The notes under the pieces were generated by a model. The model did no database searches and was not told the origin of the DNA. It saw only the letters and a program-made list of their open reading frames with translations. A stretch of 64,000 nt of DNA, taken from Sphingomonas sp. BAUL-RG-20F-R05-02. GTDB taxonomy: Bacteria; Pseudomonadota; Alphaproteobacteria; Sphingomonadales; Sphingomonadaceae. The position numbers and the translations under genes were made by a program. Location: contig NZ_JAKNQH010000001.1 of assembly GCF_022662305.1 (NCBI RefSeq), positions 682,001-746,000 of the forward strand, written 5' to 3'. Positions 40,473 through 49,647 of the stretch are shown here, in pieces. The first letter of the stretch is position 1; each line of letters starts with the position of its first letter.

Positions 40473-40497
40473 CCCGCCGCGCGCAAGGCGCGGCGGG
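40473..40497 (-). terminator. Strong hairpin between tig and glycosyltransferase gene
   Basis: A perfect 10-base GC-rich stem with a 5-base loop (GCAAG on the plus strand) begins 10 bases after the trigger factor stop codon. No clear T run follows on the minus strand. It probably limits read-through from tig into the glycosyltransferase gene, or protects the tig mRNA. Confidence 0.55.
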
Positions 40498-40507
40498 GCG
40501 ATTCGGA

Positions 40508-42148
40508 TCAGGCTTCGGTCTTCTTGGCCGCAGACTTCTTGGCAGGCTTCTTCGCTTCGGCCGGTGCCTCGGCGTCCTCACCTTCGGGCTTGACCTTCTT
40601 GGCGGCGGGCTTGCGCGTCGCAGCTTTTTTCACCGGTTCCGCCGCGACAGCTTCGTCAGCAGCGGGCTCCGCCGAGTCGTCGAGCGCAGGCTCGGCGTGG
40701 TCGTTGCCATGAGCATGGTCGTGATCGGCATGATCGTGACCGTGGTCGTGAGCTTCGTGATCGTGGCCCTCATGGTCATGATCGTGGTTATGGACGTGCG
40801 TGCCGCTGGCGAAACCGTCCTCGCTCTCGATCGCGGCCTGGAGCTCCTCACGGGTGACTTCACGATCGGTGATCTCGGCTTTCTCGAACAGGAAGTCGAC
40901 GACCTTGTCCTCGTACAGCGGCGCGCGCAGCTGGGCGGCCGCCATCGGCTCCTGCTGGACGTACTGGAGGAAGCGCTGGCGATCCTCGGGGCCGTACTGC
41001 TGCGCGGCCTGCGAGATCAGCCGGTTCATTTCCTGCTGGCTGACTTCGACGCCGTTGGCCTGGCCGATCTCGGACAGGAGCAGGCCGAGGCGCACGCGGC
41101 GCTCCGCAATCGCGCGGTAATCGTCGCGCTCCTTTTCCATCTCCTCGATCGCCGCGGCCGGGTCGGCCTCGTGCGTCGCTTCGTGCTGAAGCTGTTGCCA
41201 GATTTGGTCGAACTCGGCCTCGACCATCGTCGGCGGCACTTCGAAATCATGACCCTCGGCAAGCTGGTCGAGCAGCTTGCGCTTCATGTGCGTGCGCGTG
41301 AGCCCGTTCAGCTCCTGCTCAATCTGACCCTTCAGCAAGCCCTTGAGCTGCTCGAGGCTCTCGAGGCCGAGCGAGGTGGCGAGCGTATCGTCGATCACGG
41401 TCTCGCCCGGAGTCTGCACCTTGGTCGCGGTGATCTCGAACGTGGCGGGCTTGCCGGCAAGGTTCTCCGCCGGGTAATCCGCCGGGAACGTCACGTTGAG
41501 CACGCGCTCCTCGCCGGCCTTCACGCCGACGAGCTGATCCTCAAAGCCGGGGATGAGACGGCCGGAGCCGATCTCGACGCCCATGTCGGTGCCGGTGCCG
41601 CCCTCGAAGGCAACGCCGTCCTCAGTCTTGCCGACGAAATCGACCGTGACGAGATCACCCTGCGCGGCAGCGTGATCCTCGGCGGCGTCGTCCCACTTCT
41701 TCTGCTGCTCGGCGAACTTGGCGACCTGCGCGTCGACTTCCGCTTCCCCTGCCGGCACCATCAGGCGCTCCAGCTTGAGACCGTCAATCGCGGGCGCGGG
41801 CACGTCCGGCAGCACTTCGAGCGCGACCTTGATCTCGGCATCCTTGCCGATCTCGAAGCCTTCATCGAGGCTTACCGACGGCTGGATCGCCGGACGCAGA
41901 CGCTGCTCCGCGATCAGCGTCTGGATGCCTTCTTGAATCGCGGTGTTGAGCGCATCCTGGGTCAGCGCCGGACCGTGCATCTTGCGCACGAGGTTGGCAG
42001 GCACCTTGCCGGGGCGGAAGCCGGGCATCTTGATCTGCGGCGCGACGCGCTTGAGCTCGGCATCGACCTTAGAATCGATCTCGGCGGCCGTGATGGTCAG
42101 GGTGTAGGCGCGCTTCAGCCCCTCGTTCAGCGTCTCGACAGTCTGCAT
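40508..42148 (-). CDS. tig: Trigger factor with His-rich and Lys/Ala-rich C-terminal tail
   Basis: 546 residues, against about 430-450 usual. Domains in order are the ribosome-binding N-terminal domain (residues 1-115, with GFRPGKVPANLVRKMHG), the FKBP-type peptidyl-prolyl isomerase domain (about 150-245, GDLVTVDFVGKTEDG) and the helical chaperone domain (to about 435). Two extra parts follow. A His/Asp-rich stretch at about residues 448-486 contains about 15 histidines in HDH and HDHD repeats, and the last 60 residues are AKP-rich (KKAATRKPAAKK, KPAKKSAAKK). The protein binds nascent chains at the ribosome exit. The tail could bind Ni, Zn or Cu, as in SlyD. It precedes the glycosyltransferase and clpP genes. 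Confidence 0.96.
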   Translation of the reverse strand: MQTVETLNEGLKRAYTLTITAAEIDSKVDAELKRVAPQIKMPGFRPGKVPANLVRKMHGPALTQDALNTAIQEGIQTLIAEQRLRPAIQPSVSLDEGFEIGKDAEIKVALEVLPDVPAPAIDGLKLERLMVPAGEAEVDAQVAKFAEQQKKWDDAAEDHAAAQGDLVTVDFVGKTEDGVAFEGGTGTDMGVEIGSGRLIPGFEDQLVGVKAGEERVLNVTFPADYPAENLAGKPATFEITATKVQTPGETVIDDTLATSLGLESLEQLKGLLKGQIEQELNGLTRTHMKRKLLDQLAEGHDFEVPPTMVEAEFDQIWQQLQHEATHEADPAAAIEEMEKERDDYRAIAERRVRLGLLLSEIGQANGVEVSQQEMNRLISQAAQQYGPEDRQRFLQYVQQEPMAAAQLRAPLYEDKVVDFLFEKAEITDREVTREELQAAIESEDGFASGTHVHNHDHDHEGHDHEAHDHGHDHADHDHAHGNDHAEPALDDSAEPAADEAVAAEPVKKAATRKPAAKKVKPEGEDAEAPAEAKKPAKKSAAKKTEA

Positions 42149-42208
42149 GGGTCTTCTCGGGCCTCTTCGCGAATCAGGATCGCGATGCCCCTCACGCTCG
42201 GCGGGTCC

Positions 42209-42293
42209 TGGTGCGGGCGAAGGGACTCGAACCCCCACATCTTGCGATGGCAGGACCTAAACCTGCTGCGTCTACCAGTTCCGCCACGCCCGC
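42209..42293 (-). tRNA. tRNA-Leu (TAG)
   Basis: An 85-base segment on the minus strand with acceptor stem GCGGGCG/CGCCCGC, a long variable arm as expected for leucine, T arm with GGTTCGAGTCC and encoded CCA at 42209-42211. The anticodon loop is TTTAGGT, giving UAG that reads CUA leucine. It lies between tig and the small gene pair. Confidence 0.96.
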
Positions 42294-42427
42294 ATGGGAC
42301 ACCGCCGGTGTGGGGGGCGTCTATAGCAAGGATCGCGCGCGGGGCAAGCCACGCTCTGCCGGTTGGTGACATCTTCGTGAAACTTCACGCGCATGCGGTT
42401 CGTTTATGCACATGAAGGAGACGATAC

Positions 42428-42604
42428 ATGGCGACCACCCCACCCACCGAACTCCCCCCGCAGCCGAGTCAGCCGGAGGCCCCGGTCACCGCGCCGCCGG
42501 AAGTCGCGCCGACCACGCCCGATATTGACGTGCCCGCGCCGATGCCGACCGACACGCCCGACGTCGCGCCCGCCTCCCCCACCGATCTCGGTGATTTCGC
42601 ATGA
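42428..42604 (+). CDS. Small Pro-rich protein, 58 aa
   Basis: 58 codons starting at ATG 42428, which has an AAGGAGA Shine-Dalgarno seven bases upstream, one of the best in the window. About one third of the residues are proline, with many Ala, Thr and acidic residues (MATTPPTELPPQPSQPEAPV at the start). No signal peptide or membrane segment is present and no family is recognisable. Its TGA overlaps the next gene's ATG (ATGA at 42601), so the two small proteins are made together. The strong ribosome site and coupling are why I call it a gene despite its size. Confidence 0.65.
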   Translation: MATTPPTELPPQPSQPEAPVTAPPEVAPTTPDIDVPAPMPTDTPDVAPASPTDLGDFA

Positions 42605-42804
42605 GTGCACCGGAATCGCCCGACACGTACCCGCCGCGCAAGGATGAGCGCAGCGACATCCAGCAGGTCGTCGAGGCGCGTAAGGACGCGGTCGAGCGTG
42701 GCGAAGGTGGCCCGGAGCCCGATCCGCTTGCCCGACAGGGTGACGCGGACGGCGTCGGCGGGACCGGCGGCGTGGTGAAGAACCAGGATAGCGACGCGCA
42801 ATAA
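42601..42804 (+). CDS. Small acidic protein, 67 aa
   Basis: 67 residues, charged and glycine-rich (DERSDIQQVVEARKDAVER in the middle, GDADGVGGTGGVVKNQ at the end). It is predicted to be largely disordered with one amphipathic helix over about residues 17-33. No family is recognised. Translation is coupled to the preceding 58-residue gene through an ATGA overlap. It ends 45 bases before the convergent exported-protein gene. Confidence 0.7.
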   Translation: MSAPESPDTYPPRKDERSDIQQVVEARKDAVERGEGGPEPDPLARQGDADGVGGTGGVVKNQDSDAQ

Positions 42805-42849
42805 GACGTATCGCAAACGGGCGCGGTCCGCACTGGACCGCGCCTGTCA

Positions 42850-43449
42850 TTATCGGTGCGGTGCAGCGGAAAGCCGTTGTTTGGCGAACTCTGCGGCGTT
42901 GCGTTTCAACCCCTCGGACAATGCCCCTGCCGCATCGTCGACATCCGAAGTCAGATCGAATTCGGTGTCGATCGTCTGGTGTTCCGCCTTGGCCCGCGTC
43001 GTGCGGTCGAAAACGTCCCAACCGACGGACAGATGCGCGCGTCCCGACAATGCATGCTTGTGCGACAGCCGCGCGGCCATGCCCCAGTTGCGCACGCAGC
43101 CATTCAGCTGAAAATTCACGATCGTCGCGATGATTTTGTAACGAGTGGCGCCGGCTTCGTCGCTGAATGGATCGTCGGCGGTGTCGACTACGGCCGGTGC
43201 GGCATCGTGCAGTATGGTTGCGACGCTGGCACTGGCATTATTGAGACCCGCGCGGGCATCGCTCCACAGGAAGCTACCGGCCGGCAGGCACACCAGCCCG
43301 GCACGCTTGGTACCGATTCGCTGACGCGCCTTAAAGTCGGCTTTCACCGCGCCCATCGCGTACCGCTCAGCAATCGGCGTGGGTACGGCGATTGCCGGCA
43401 TGGCGATCGTCAGGCCGAGGAGCAGCGACAGACGCCGCGCGATCTTCAC
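42850..43449 (-). CDS. Hypothetical exported protein, 199 aa
   Basis: A signal peptide is visible ([21 protein letters not shown], 21 residues). The mature part has two cysteines (GLVCLPAGSF and LNGCVRNWG) that could pair, and segments VGWDVFDRTT and EFDLTSDVDDAAGALSEGLK. I do not recognise a named family. The ATG overlaps the cyclophilin stop codon by four bases, so it is the last gene of the gatC-gatA-gatB-ppi operon. Confidence 0.75.
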   Translation of the reverse strand: MKIARRLSLLLGLTIAMPAIAVPTPIAERYAMGAVKADFKARQRIGTKRAGLVCLPAGSFLWSDARAGLNNASASVATILHDAAPAVVDTADDPFSDEAGATRYKIIATIVNFQLNGCVRNWGMAARLSHKHALSGRAHLSVGWDVFDRTTRAKAEHQTIDTEFDLTSDVDDAAGALSEGLKRNAAEFAKQRLSAAPHR

Positions 43450-44078
43450 TCCGGAGCCGCCACCCGCCGCGCGGTCAGGACGGTCACCGGGGCGACCGGC
43501 ACCTGCCCCTTGAAAGCACCGCGGCGGGTTGCGGTTGGCGAGACGGGCGCGTCGAGGATCTTCACCACCGTATCCATGCCTTCGACGACATGGCCGAACG
43601 CGGCATAGCCCTGCCCGTCCTCGGGCAAGCCGTGGCCGGCGTCGAGCGAGGCGGTCTGGTCACCGACACTGATCGTAAAATCGCCGCGCGCTGTGCCGAG
43701 ACCGAGCCGCGCGACCGAGATCGTACCGTCGGTGTGGTGCAGACCGGTGAACGTCGTCGGTTCATGCTTGATCGGCGGGAGCGTCCGCTTGGCATCGCCG
43801 TCGGTGCCGAACTGAACAAAGCCGAAGCGATCGCCAACCTTCACATCTCGGTAAAAGACGATGCCGTCGAGCTTCTTCTGGTCAACGTAACGCAGGAAAT
43901 TGGCGGCGGTGATCGGCGCCTTCACCGTTTCCAACTCGATAACGATACGGCCGGCAGTGGTGTCGAGCGCCACGCGCGGCAAGGTGGCGGCGGGCGTCGC
44001 GTCCGGGGCCTGCACCTGCGCCGCCGCCGGCAGCGCCACCGCCGCGAGCAGCCCCGCCAGCGCCAGCCGCCGCATCAC
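43446..44078 (-). CDS. Exported peptidyl-prolyl isomerase, cyclophilin type
   Basis: 210 residues with a signal peptide ([20 protein letters not shown]). The cyclophilin domain covers about residues 35-200, with [22 protein letters not shown] and [19 protein letters not shown]. The classical active-site FHRV stretch is replaced by FYRD, as in several bacterial cyclophilins. It would act in periplasmic folding. Both ends overlap neighbours by four bases (gatB stop upstream, exported protein start downstream), tying it to the tRNA amidotransferase operon. Confidence 0.9.
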   Translation of the reverse strand: MMRRLALAGLLAAVALPAAAQVQAPDATPAATLPRVALDTTAGRIVIELETVKAPITAANFLRYVDQKKLDGIVFYRDVKVGDRFGFVQFGTDGDAKRTLPPIKHEPTTFTGLHHTDGTISVARLGLGTARGDFTISVGDQTASLDAGHGLPEDGQGYAAFGHVVEGMDTVVKILDAPVSPTATRRGAFKGQVPVAPVTVLTARRVAAPE

Positions 44079-45550
44079 GACAGCGCCTGCTTGAGCAATT
44101 CGTTGACGACCTGCGGGTTGGCCTTGCCGCCCATCGCCTTCATCGTCTGGCCGACGAAGAAGCCGAACAGTGCCTCCTTGCCGCCCTTATACTGCGTCAC
44201 CTTATCGGCGTTCTTCACGAGGATGTCGGCGATCACCGCCTCGATCGCGCCGGTGTCGCTGGTCTGCTTGAGGCCGCGTTCCTCGACGATCGCCCCCGCG
44301 CCCTGCCCGGTTTCGAGCATGATCTCGAACACCTGCTTGGCGAGCGTGCCGGACAGCGTACCATCCGCGACGAGGCCGAGCAGTTCCGCCGCCTGTGCGG
44401 GGCTAACCGGCGAAGTCTCGATGCTCTTGCCGGTGCGGTTGAGCGCGCCGAACAGTTCGGAGGTCGTCCAGTTCGCCGCTGCTACCGGCTTTGCGCCCGC
44501 CTCCAGCAGCGCATCGAACCAGCGCGCCGCCTCGACCTCGGCAGTCAGTACCGCCGCCTGATAGGGGGCGATGCCCGCCGCCTCGTAACGCTTGCGCTTG
44601 GCGTCGGGCAGTTCCGGCAGGCTGGCGCGACATTCCTCAAGGAACGCATCGTCGAGTTCGACCGGCAGCAGATCGGGATCGGGGAAGTAGCGGTAATCGT
44701 GCGCATCTTCCTTCGAGCGCATCGAGCGCGTCTCGTTACGGTCGGGATCGTACAGGCGGGTTTCCTGCACGATGCGGCCACCGCCCTCGATCACCTCGAC
44801 CTGACGCTTGGCCTCCTGCTCGACCACCGCCATCACGAAACGCACCGAGTTGACGTTCTTGGTTTCGGTGCGCGTGCCGAACTCGTCGCCCGCCTTGCGG
44901 ACCGAGACGTTGACGTCTGCGCGCATCGACCCCTGATCCATGTTGCCGTCGCACGATCCGACATAGCGCAGAATCGAGCGCAGCTTGGCGAGATACGCCC
45001 CCGCCTCCTGCGGCGAGCGCATGTCGGGTTTCGACACGATCTCCATCAGCGCGACACCCGAGCGATTAAGATCAACATAGGAGCGCGTCGGATGCTGGTC
45101 ATGCATCAGCTTGCCAGCGTCCTGCTCAACGTGGATGCGCTCGATGCCAATGGTTTTCACGTCCGCATCGGGGTTCTTATCGTCGAGGCTGATGTCGAGC
45201 GAACCCTCACCCACGATCGGATGGTAGAGCTGGCTGATCTGATAGCCCTGCGGCAAATCGGCATAGAAGTAGTTCTTGCGGTCGAACCGCGACCATGTGT
45301 TGATCTTGGCGTCGATCGCCATGCCGGTGCGCACCGCCTGGCGGATGCACTCGCGGTTCGGCACCGGCAGCATGCCCGGCATCGCCGCATCGACCAGGCT
45401 GACCTGCGTGTTCGGCTCCGCGCCGAACGCGGTGGCGGCGCCCGAGAACAGCTTGGCGTTGGAGGTGACCTGCGCATGGACTTCGAGGCCGACCACGACC
45501 TCCCACTCGCCGGTTTCGCCTGTGATCGTGTATGTTGCTGCGTCAGCCAT
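44075..45550 (-). CDS. gatB: Aspartyl/glutamyl-tRNA amidotransferase subunit B
   Basis: 491 residues. The N-terminal catalytic domain has the family signature [12 protein letters not shown] and the [22 protein letters not shown] segment near residue 165, followed by a helical YqeY-like tail (C-terminal, [17 protein letters not shown]). GatB phosphorylates the misacylated tRNA and, with GatA and GatC, converts Glu-tRNA-Gln or Asp-tRNA-Asn to the correct amide. The gene follows a 61-codon ORF that lies between it and gatA. Confidence 0.97.
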   Translation of the reverse strand: MADAATYTITGETGEWEVVVGLEVHAQVTSNAKLFSGAATAFGAEPNTQVSLVDAAMPGMLPVPNRECIRQAVRTGMAIDAKINTWSRFDRKNYFYADLPQGYQISQLYHPIVGEGSLDISLDDKNPDADVKTIGIERIHVEQDAGKLMHDQHPTRSYVDLNRSGVALMEIVSKPDMRSPQEAGAYLAKLRSILRYVGSCDGNMDQGSMRADVNVSVRKAGDEFGTRTETKNVNSVRFVMAVVEQEAKRQVEVIEGGGRIVQETRLYDPDRNETRSMRSKEDAHDYRYFPDPDLLPVELDDAFLEECRASLPELPDAKRKRYEAAGIAPYQAAVLTAEVEAARWFDALLEAGAKPVAAANWTTSELFGALNRTGKSIETSPVSPAQAAELLGLVADGTLSGTLAKQVFEIMLETGQGAGAIVEERGLKQTSDTGAIEAVIADILVKNADKVTQYKGGKEALFGFFVGQTMKAMGGKANPQVVNELLKQALS

Positions 45551-45566
45551 TTCTGTTTTCTTCCCG

Positions 45567-45752
45567 TCAACGACGAACGCCGTCGAGCCATTCTTTCACT
45601 GCTGGTATCAGTCCGATAAACTGGTAGCCCGTTCTCGTATCATGAGGCGTCTTGGGCCGCATCAGTTCCGCAAGCACAGAACCACGCTCCGCTGCGGCGT
45701 CCGCGCGATGACGCTCCATCCGATGATAGTGCGTCTCGCGCGGCTCTGTCAC
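45567..45752 (-). CDS. Small conserved-looking ORF between gatA and gatB, 61 aa
   Basis: 61 residues from a GTG at 45752 that overlaps the gatA stop codon as GTGA, ending 16 bases before gatB. The protein is basic and soluble ([20 protein letters not shown] near the start, [19 protein letters not shown] at the end). No family is recognised. Filling the gap exactly, with coupled translation and the right orientation, argues that it is real. It could be a small partner of the amidotransferase, but that is speculation. Confidence 0.6.
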   Translation of the reverse strand: MTEPRETHYHRMERHRADAAAERGSVLAELMRPKTPHDTRTGYQFIGLIPAVKEWLDGVRR

Positions 45753-47233
45753 CACCAAGCCTCAGGCCGCGCCACGAAGCCGGCGCGTTGCTCAATGGCG
45801 AGTCCGGCGTTGAGCACGCCTTGCTCGTCGAGCGGCCGCCCGATGATCTGCAAGCCCAGCGGCAGCCCCTGCGCGTCGAGCCCACCCGGCACGCTTATCG
45901 CCGGCAGGCCGGCAAGCGAAGCAGGCACGGTAAACACGTCGTTAAGATACATCGCGATCGGATCGGCCTGCTTCTCGCCGAGCGCGAACGCCGCCGAGGG
46001 TGCGGTTGGGGTGAGCAGGTAATCGCACGTCTCGAACGCATGCTCGAAATCGCGGGCGATCAGCGTGCGCACCTTGGACGCCTGGGTGAAATAGGCGTCG
46101 TAGAACCCGGCCGACAGCACGTAGGTGCCGATCATGATACGGCGCTTCACCTCGTCGCCGAAGCCGGCGGCGCGGGTGGCGGCGTACATGTCCTGAAGGT
46201 TCGCGCCTTCGGGCAGATCGCGCAGGCCGAAGCGAACGCCGTCATACCGCGCCAGATTCGACGAGGCTTCGGCAGGCGCGATGATGTAATAGGCAGGCAA
46301 AGCGTATTTGGTGTGCGGCAACGACACCTCTACGATCTCGGCACCGGCATCACGCATCCACTGGATGCCCTGCTGCCACAATGCATCGATCTCGGCGGGC
46401 ATGTTGTCGACGCGGTATTCCTTGGGGATGCCGATCGTCTTGCCCTTGAGGTCGGGCGACAGGCCCGCTTCCCACTTCGGCACCGGCAAATCGAGCGAGG
46501 TCGCGTCCTTCGCGTCGAAGCCGGTCATCGCCTCCAGCATGATCGCGCAGTCGCGCACGTCGCGCGCCATCGGCCCGGCCTGATCGAGCGAGGAGGCGAA
46601 CGCGACCACGCCCCAGCGTGAACAACGGCCATAGGTCGGCTTGATGCCGGCAATGCCGGTGAAGGCGGCGGGCTGGCGGATCGAACCGCCGGTGTCGGTG
46701 CCGGTCGCCGCCGGGCACAGCCGCGCCGCGATCGCCGAGGACGAACCACCGGAGGAGCCACCGGGCGCGAGCGCAGCGTTGCCGCCGTCATTCCGCCGCC
46801 ACGGCGAGATGACGTTGCCGAACGCGGAAGTCTCGTTGGACGAGCCCATGGCGAACTGGTCCATGTTGAGCTTGCCGAGCATCCCTGCGCCGGCCGCGAA
46901 CAATTTGCCCGACACGGTCGATTCGTAGGTCGGCGTGAAGCCTTCGAGGATCAGGCTGGCGGCGGTGGCGGGCACGCCCTTGGTGCAGAACAGATCCTTC
47001 ATGCCGATCGGCACGCCGGCGAGCGGCTTGAGATCCTCGCCCGCTGCCTTCGCCGTATCGGCGGCGTCCGCAGCGGCGAGCGCATGGTCGGGCGTCTCGA
47101 CCAGGAACGCGTTGAGCGCCTTGGCCGCGCTCACCTTGGCGATGAACGCCTGCGCCACGTCGCGCGCGGAGAAGCTGCCGTCGCGTACGCCGTCGCGGAT
47201 CGCGGCGACGCCGAGGTCGGTCAATTCGGTCAT
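45749..47233 (-). CDS. gatA: Aspartyl/glutamyl-tRNA amidotransferase subunit A
   Basis: 494 residues, the amidase that releases ammonia from glutamine. The Ser-cis-Ser-Lys triad is in place: Lys in [10 protein letters not shown] (near residue 77), the [10 protein letters not shown] segment near 155 and the catalytic Ser in [11 protein letters not shown] near 177. The N-terminal region begins [18 protein letters not shown]. The start overlaps the gatC stop by four bases. The operon order C-A-orf-B is standard apart from the extra small ORF. Confidence 0.98.
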   Translation of the reverse strand: MTELTDLGVAAIRDGVRDGSFSARDVAQAFIAKVSAAKALNAFLVETPDHALAAADAADTAKAAGEDLKPLAGVPIGMKDLFCTKGVPATAASLILEGFTPTYESTVSGKLFAAGAGMLGKLNMDQFAMGSSNETSAFGNVISPWRRNDGGNAALAPGGSSGGSSSAIAARLCPAATGTDTGGSIRQPAAFTGIAGIKPTYGRCSRWGVVAFASSLDQAGPMARDVRDCAIMLEAMTGFDAKDATSLDLPVPKWEAGLSPDLKGKTIGIPKEYRVDNMPAEIDALWQQGIQWMRDAGAEIVEVSLPHTKYALPAYYIIAPAEASSNLARYDGVRFGLRDLPEGANLQDMYAATRAAGFGDEVKRRIMIGTYVLSAGFYDAYFTQASKVRTLIARDFEHAFETCDYLLTPTAPSAAFALGEKQADPIAMYLNDVFTVPASLAGLPAISVPGGLDAQGLPLGLQIIGRPLDEQGVLNAGLAIEQRAGFVARPEAWW

Positions 47234-47517
47234 TCGATCACCTTGGGAACGGTAAAGAAGCCATGCTCGGCCTGAGGCGCATTGGCGAGCACGAGATCGC
47301 GCACGTTGCCGTCGGTGACGACATCGTCGCGCAGGCGCAGGTGGTTGGGGATCACGGCGGTCATCGGTGCGACGTTGGCGGTGTCGACCTCTCCAAGCTG
47401 CTCGATCCAGCCCATGATGTTGTCCAGTTCCGGCGCGAGCCGGGCGGCGTCTTCTTCGGAGATGGCGATGCGCGCGAGGCTCGCGATCTTCTTTACGGTG
47501 GCGATATCGACTGACAT
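47230..47517 (-). CDS. gatC: Aspartyl/glutamyl-tRNA amidotransferase subunit C
   Basis: 95 residues from the ATG at 47517 ([20 protein letters not shown]). The family core [20 protein letters not shown] and the C-terminal [11 protein letters not shown] are present. GatC wraps around GatA and stabilises the GatA/B interface. It is the first gene of the operon; the divergent DUF3089 gene starts 103 bases away, so the operon promoter lies in that gap. Confidence 0.96.
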   Translation of the reverse strand: MSVDIATVKKIASLARIAISEEDAARLAPELDNIMGWIEQLGEVDTANVAPMTAVIPNHLRLRDDVVTDGNVRDLVLANAPQAEHGFFTVPKVIE

Positions 47518-47619
47518 GCCCCAGCGGCTAGCATCGCGCAGGCGCACCATCAACCCGATTGCGCTCTGCACGGCGATGCGCCACCCCTTTGGCGCAAGTT
47601 GCGGGAGCGGTACGGCACA

Positions 47620-48720
47620 ATGGCACGGAAATTTCTGTACGTGGTTGCGGCGCTCGTCCTGCTGACGGTGGCGGGGGCGTTCGCGTTCAACGCATTTCCG
47701 GGCGCGTTCATGCGGATGGCGCTGGTGCCGGGCGAAGACGTGGCCGCACTGTCGCCGCCGCCGTCTTATGCGAGCGCGAATATGTGGCTGGCGCGGCCCG
47801 ACAAACCGGGCAACCCCGCGCTGTGGGCGCCCGCCGGCTATGCCCCCTCCCCTAGTCCGCAGGCGGCGGTGTTCTTCATCCACCCGACCTCGTACCTCAC
47901 CCGCACGCACTGGAACGCGCCGCTGGACGATGCGGAAGCGAACGCGCGCGCGGCGATCTTCCTGCGGGGCCAGGCGAGCGCGTTCAACGGGGTCGGTGCG
48001 GTGTGGGCGCCGCGCTACCGGCAGGCGGCGTTCGGCGCGTTCCTGACGACGCAGGCGAACGCACAGAAGGCGCTCGATTTCGCCTATCGTGACGTGCTCG
48101 CCGCGTTCGACGAATTCGTGCGCGAAAGCGGCGACCGGCCGATCATCCTCGCCGGGCATTCGCAGGGCGCGCTGCATTTGTCGCGGTTGCTGCGCGAGCG
48201 GATCGCCGGCACGCCGCTCGCCCGCCGCATCGTCGCGGCGTATGTGGTGGGGTGGCCGGTGTCGCGCGCAGCCGATCTGCCGCGCATGGGGTTGCCCGAG
48301 TGCACGCGCGCGGATCAAGCCGGGTGCATCCTGTCGTGGCAGACCTTCGCCGAACCGGCCGAGCCGTCGCTGATCCTAGACACGTACGATGCCTCGACCG
48401 GCTACACCGGGCAAAGCCGCAAGGATACGCAGATGATCTGCACCAACCCGCTGACCGGCACGCCCGACGCCGCCGCTCCGGCCAGCGCCAACCTCGGCAC
48501 GCTGTATCCGTCGAGCGATCTCGCAACCGCCGATATTGCCGCCGGGCGGGTTGGCGCGCGCTGTATGGGACGCGGGCTGTTGTCGATCGGGGCGCCACCG
48601 GCGGGGCTGAACGGCTATGTGCTGCCGGGCAACAACTATCATGTCTACGACTACAGCCTGTTCTGGGCGAACGTACGCGCCGATGCCGAACGACGGCTGA
48701 AAGCGTTCGAGACGCGATAA
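47620..48720 (+). CDS. DUF3089 alpha/beta-hydrolase-like membrane-anchored protein
   Basis: 366 residues from the ATG at 47620. An N-terminal membrane segment ([22 protein letters not shown]) is followed by the DUF3089 domain with [10 protein letters not shown], a nucleophile-elbow motif [15 protein letters not shown] (Ser near residue 186) and a final [15 protein letters not shown] containing the probable His. The fold and GHSQG suggest a serine hydrolase, but no substrate is known. It is divergent from gatC and precedes ruvX by 51 bases. Confidence 0.85.
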   Translation: MARKFLYVVAALVLLTVAGAFAFNAFPGAFMRMALVPGEDVAALSPPPSYASANMWLARPDKPGNPALWAPAGYAPSPSPQAAVFFIHPTSYLTRTHWNAPLDDAEANARAAIFLRGQASAFNGVGAVWAPRYRQAAFGAFLTTQANAQKALDFAYRDVLAAFDEFVRESGDRPIILAGHSQGALHLSRLLRERIAGTPLARRIVAAYVVGWPVSRAADLPRMGLPECTRADQAGCILSWQTFAEPAEPSLILDTYDASTGYTGQSRKDTQMICTNPLTGTPDAAAPASANLGTLYPSSDLATADIAAGRVGARCMGRGLLSIGAPPAGLNGYVLPGNNYHVYDYSLFWANVRADAERRLKAFETR

Positions 48721-48771
48721 GGCGCCATCACGCCTCGACTTCGTGCGCGCCGAGCGGGTAGAGGAGCGGCG

Positions 48772-49233
48772 ATGATTACAACCGACCGCATCGCCTTTCG
48801 TGATGCCTTGCCTTCGGGTGGACGACTGCTCGGGCTGGACCTCGGCACGAAGACGATCGGCACCGCGCTGTGCGATGCCGGGTGGAGCTTCGCCTCGCCC
48901 GCCGTGCTGATACGCCGCGCCAAGTTCACCTCGGACAAGGCCGTGCTGGTGACAATGATTGCCGAGCAACATGTCGCCGGTCTGGTCCTCGGCCTGCCGA
49001 TCAACCTCGACGGCAGCGAGAGCCCTCGGTCGCAGAGCACGCGATCGTTCGCGCGCAACCTAGCCGATCTCGCCTTGCCGATCCTGCTGTGGGACGAGCG
49101 CTGGTCGACCCAAGCGGTCGAGCGGCAGATGATCGCGGAGGACATCAGCCGCGCCAAGCGTGCCGAGCGCGTCGACAAGCTCGCCGCCAGCTACATCCTG
49201 CAAGGCGCGATCGACGCATTGGTACAAGCTTAA
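48772..49233 (+). CDS. ruvX: Holliday junction resolvase-like RuvX (YqgF)
   Basis: 153 residues, RNase H-fold. Signatures are [19 protein letters not shown] near the N-terminus, the acidic site in [12 protein letters not shown], and the YqgF-specific [16 protein letters not shown] with the terminal [17 protein letters not shown]. In E. coli it is essential and processes the 5' end of pre-16S rRNA. GAGGAGCGGC precedes the ATG. It may be co-transcribed with the DUF3089 gene. Confidence 0.95.
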   Translation: MITTDRIAFRDALPSGGRLLGLDLGTKTIGTALCDAGWSFASPAVLIRRAKFTSDKAVLVTMIAEQHVAGLVLGLPINLDGSESPRSQSTRSFARNLADLALPILLWDERWSTQAVERQMIAEDISRAKRAERVDKLAASYILQGAIDALVQA

Positions 49234-49300
49234 CGCGTCGGTCGCGCCAATCCGATACGCATCGGATACCTCGTGCTATGTTGCTTTACCGAGGCGCTGT

Positions 49301-49316
49301 TTAAGCCTCTGTTAAC
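49301..49316 (+). promoter_or_regulatory. Full CtrA-type binding site TTAA-N7-TTAAC
   Basis: The sequence TTAA, seven bases, TTAAC matches the full CtrA consensus exactly. It lies 23 bases upstream of the small membrane protein gene that is coupled to the chemoreceptor. It is the only such site I found in the window. In alphaproteobacteria CtrA drives motility and chemotaxis genes, so control of this pair by CtrA is a reasonable inference. Confidence 0.65.
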
Positions 49317-49338
49317 CGCACTTTGGTATCAACGCGGC

Positions 49339-49647
49339 ATGTGGTCATCGCGCGTGCTTGTTGGGGTTCAGATCCTGGGCGTCCTGGTAGCCTTGGCGAC
49401 ACTCGCGTTCTACCCGCCCGCCACCGGCAAGATGCTGCTGATCCCGCTTACCCCGGGCGCGGCCGCCCGGGTCGCGCCGCTCGCATTGCTCGGCGGCGCC
49501 GCGCTGATCGCGACCGGACCGCTGCGTGGCTCGCTCGTGGTGGCGGGCGAACGGCGGCGGCTGTCGGCTGTGCTCGCCGCAAGCGCGGTGCTGATCCTCG
49601 CCGCGCCCCCGGCTGTGTGCGGTGCCGGCGCGCAGGCGCAGGCATGA
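49339..49647 (+). CDS. Small membrane protein coupled to the chemoreceptor, 102 aa
   Basis: 102 residues from the ATG at 49339. Three hydrophobic segments are visible: [20 protein letters not shown] (about 6-25), [20 protein letters not shown] (about 45-64) and [18 protein letters not shown] (about 77-94). I do not recognise the family. Its TGA overlaps the chemoreceptor ATG (ATGA), and both lie under one CtrA box, so it is probably a partner or assembly factor for the receptor; that role is inferred from context only. Confidence 0.7.
   Translation: MWSSRVLVGVQILGVLVALATLAFYPPATGKMLLIPLTPGAAARVAPLALLGGAALIATGPLRGSLVVAGERRRLSAVLAASAVLILAAPPAVCGAGAQAQA

Noticed and set aside
40690..40805. The HDH-repeat DNA in tig as a CRISPR-like or tandem DNA array
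   Set aside because: The repeats are short, in frame and encode a His/Asp-rich peptide; there are no spacers and no cas genes.
42428..42604. The proline-rich 58-residue frame as a mere codon-bias artefact
   Set aside because: Considered, but the excellent AAGGAGA site and ATGA coupling tipped it to a probable gene, with confidence kept moderate.
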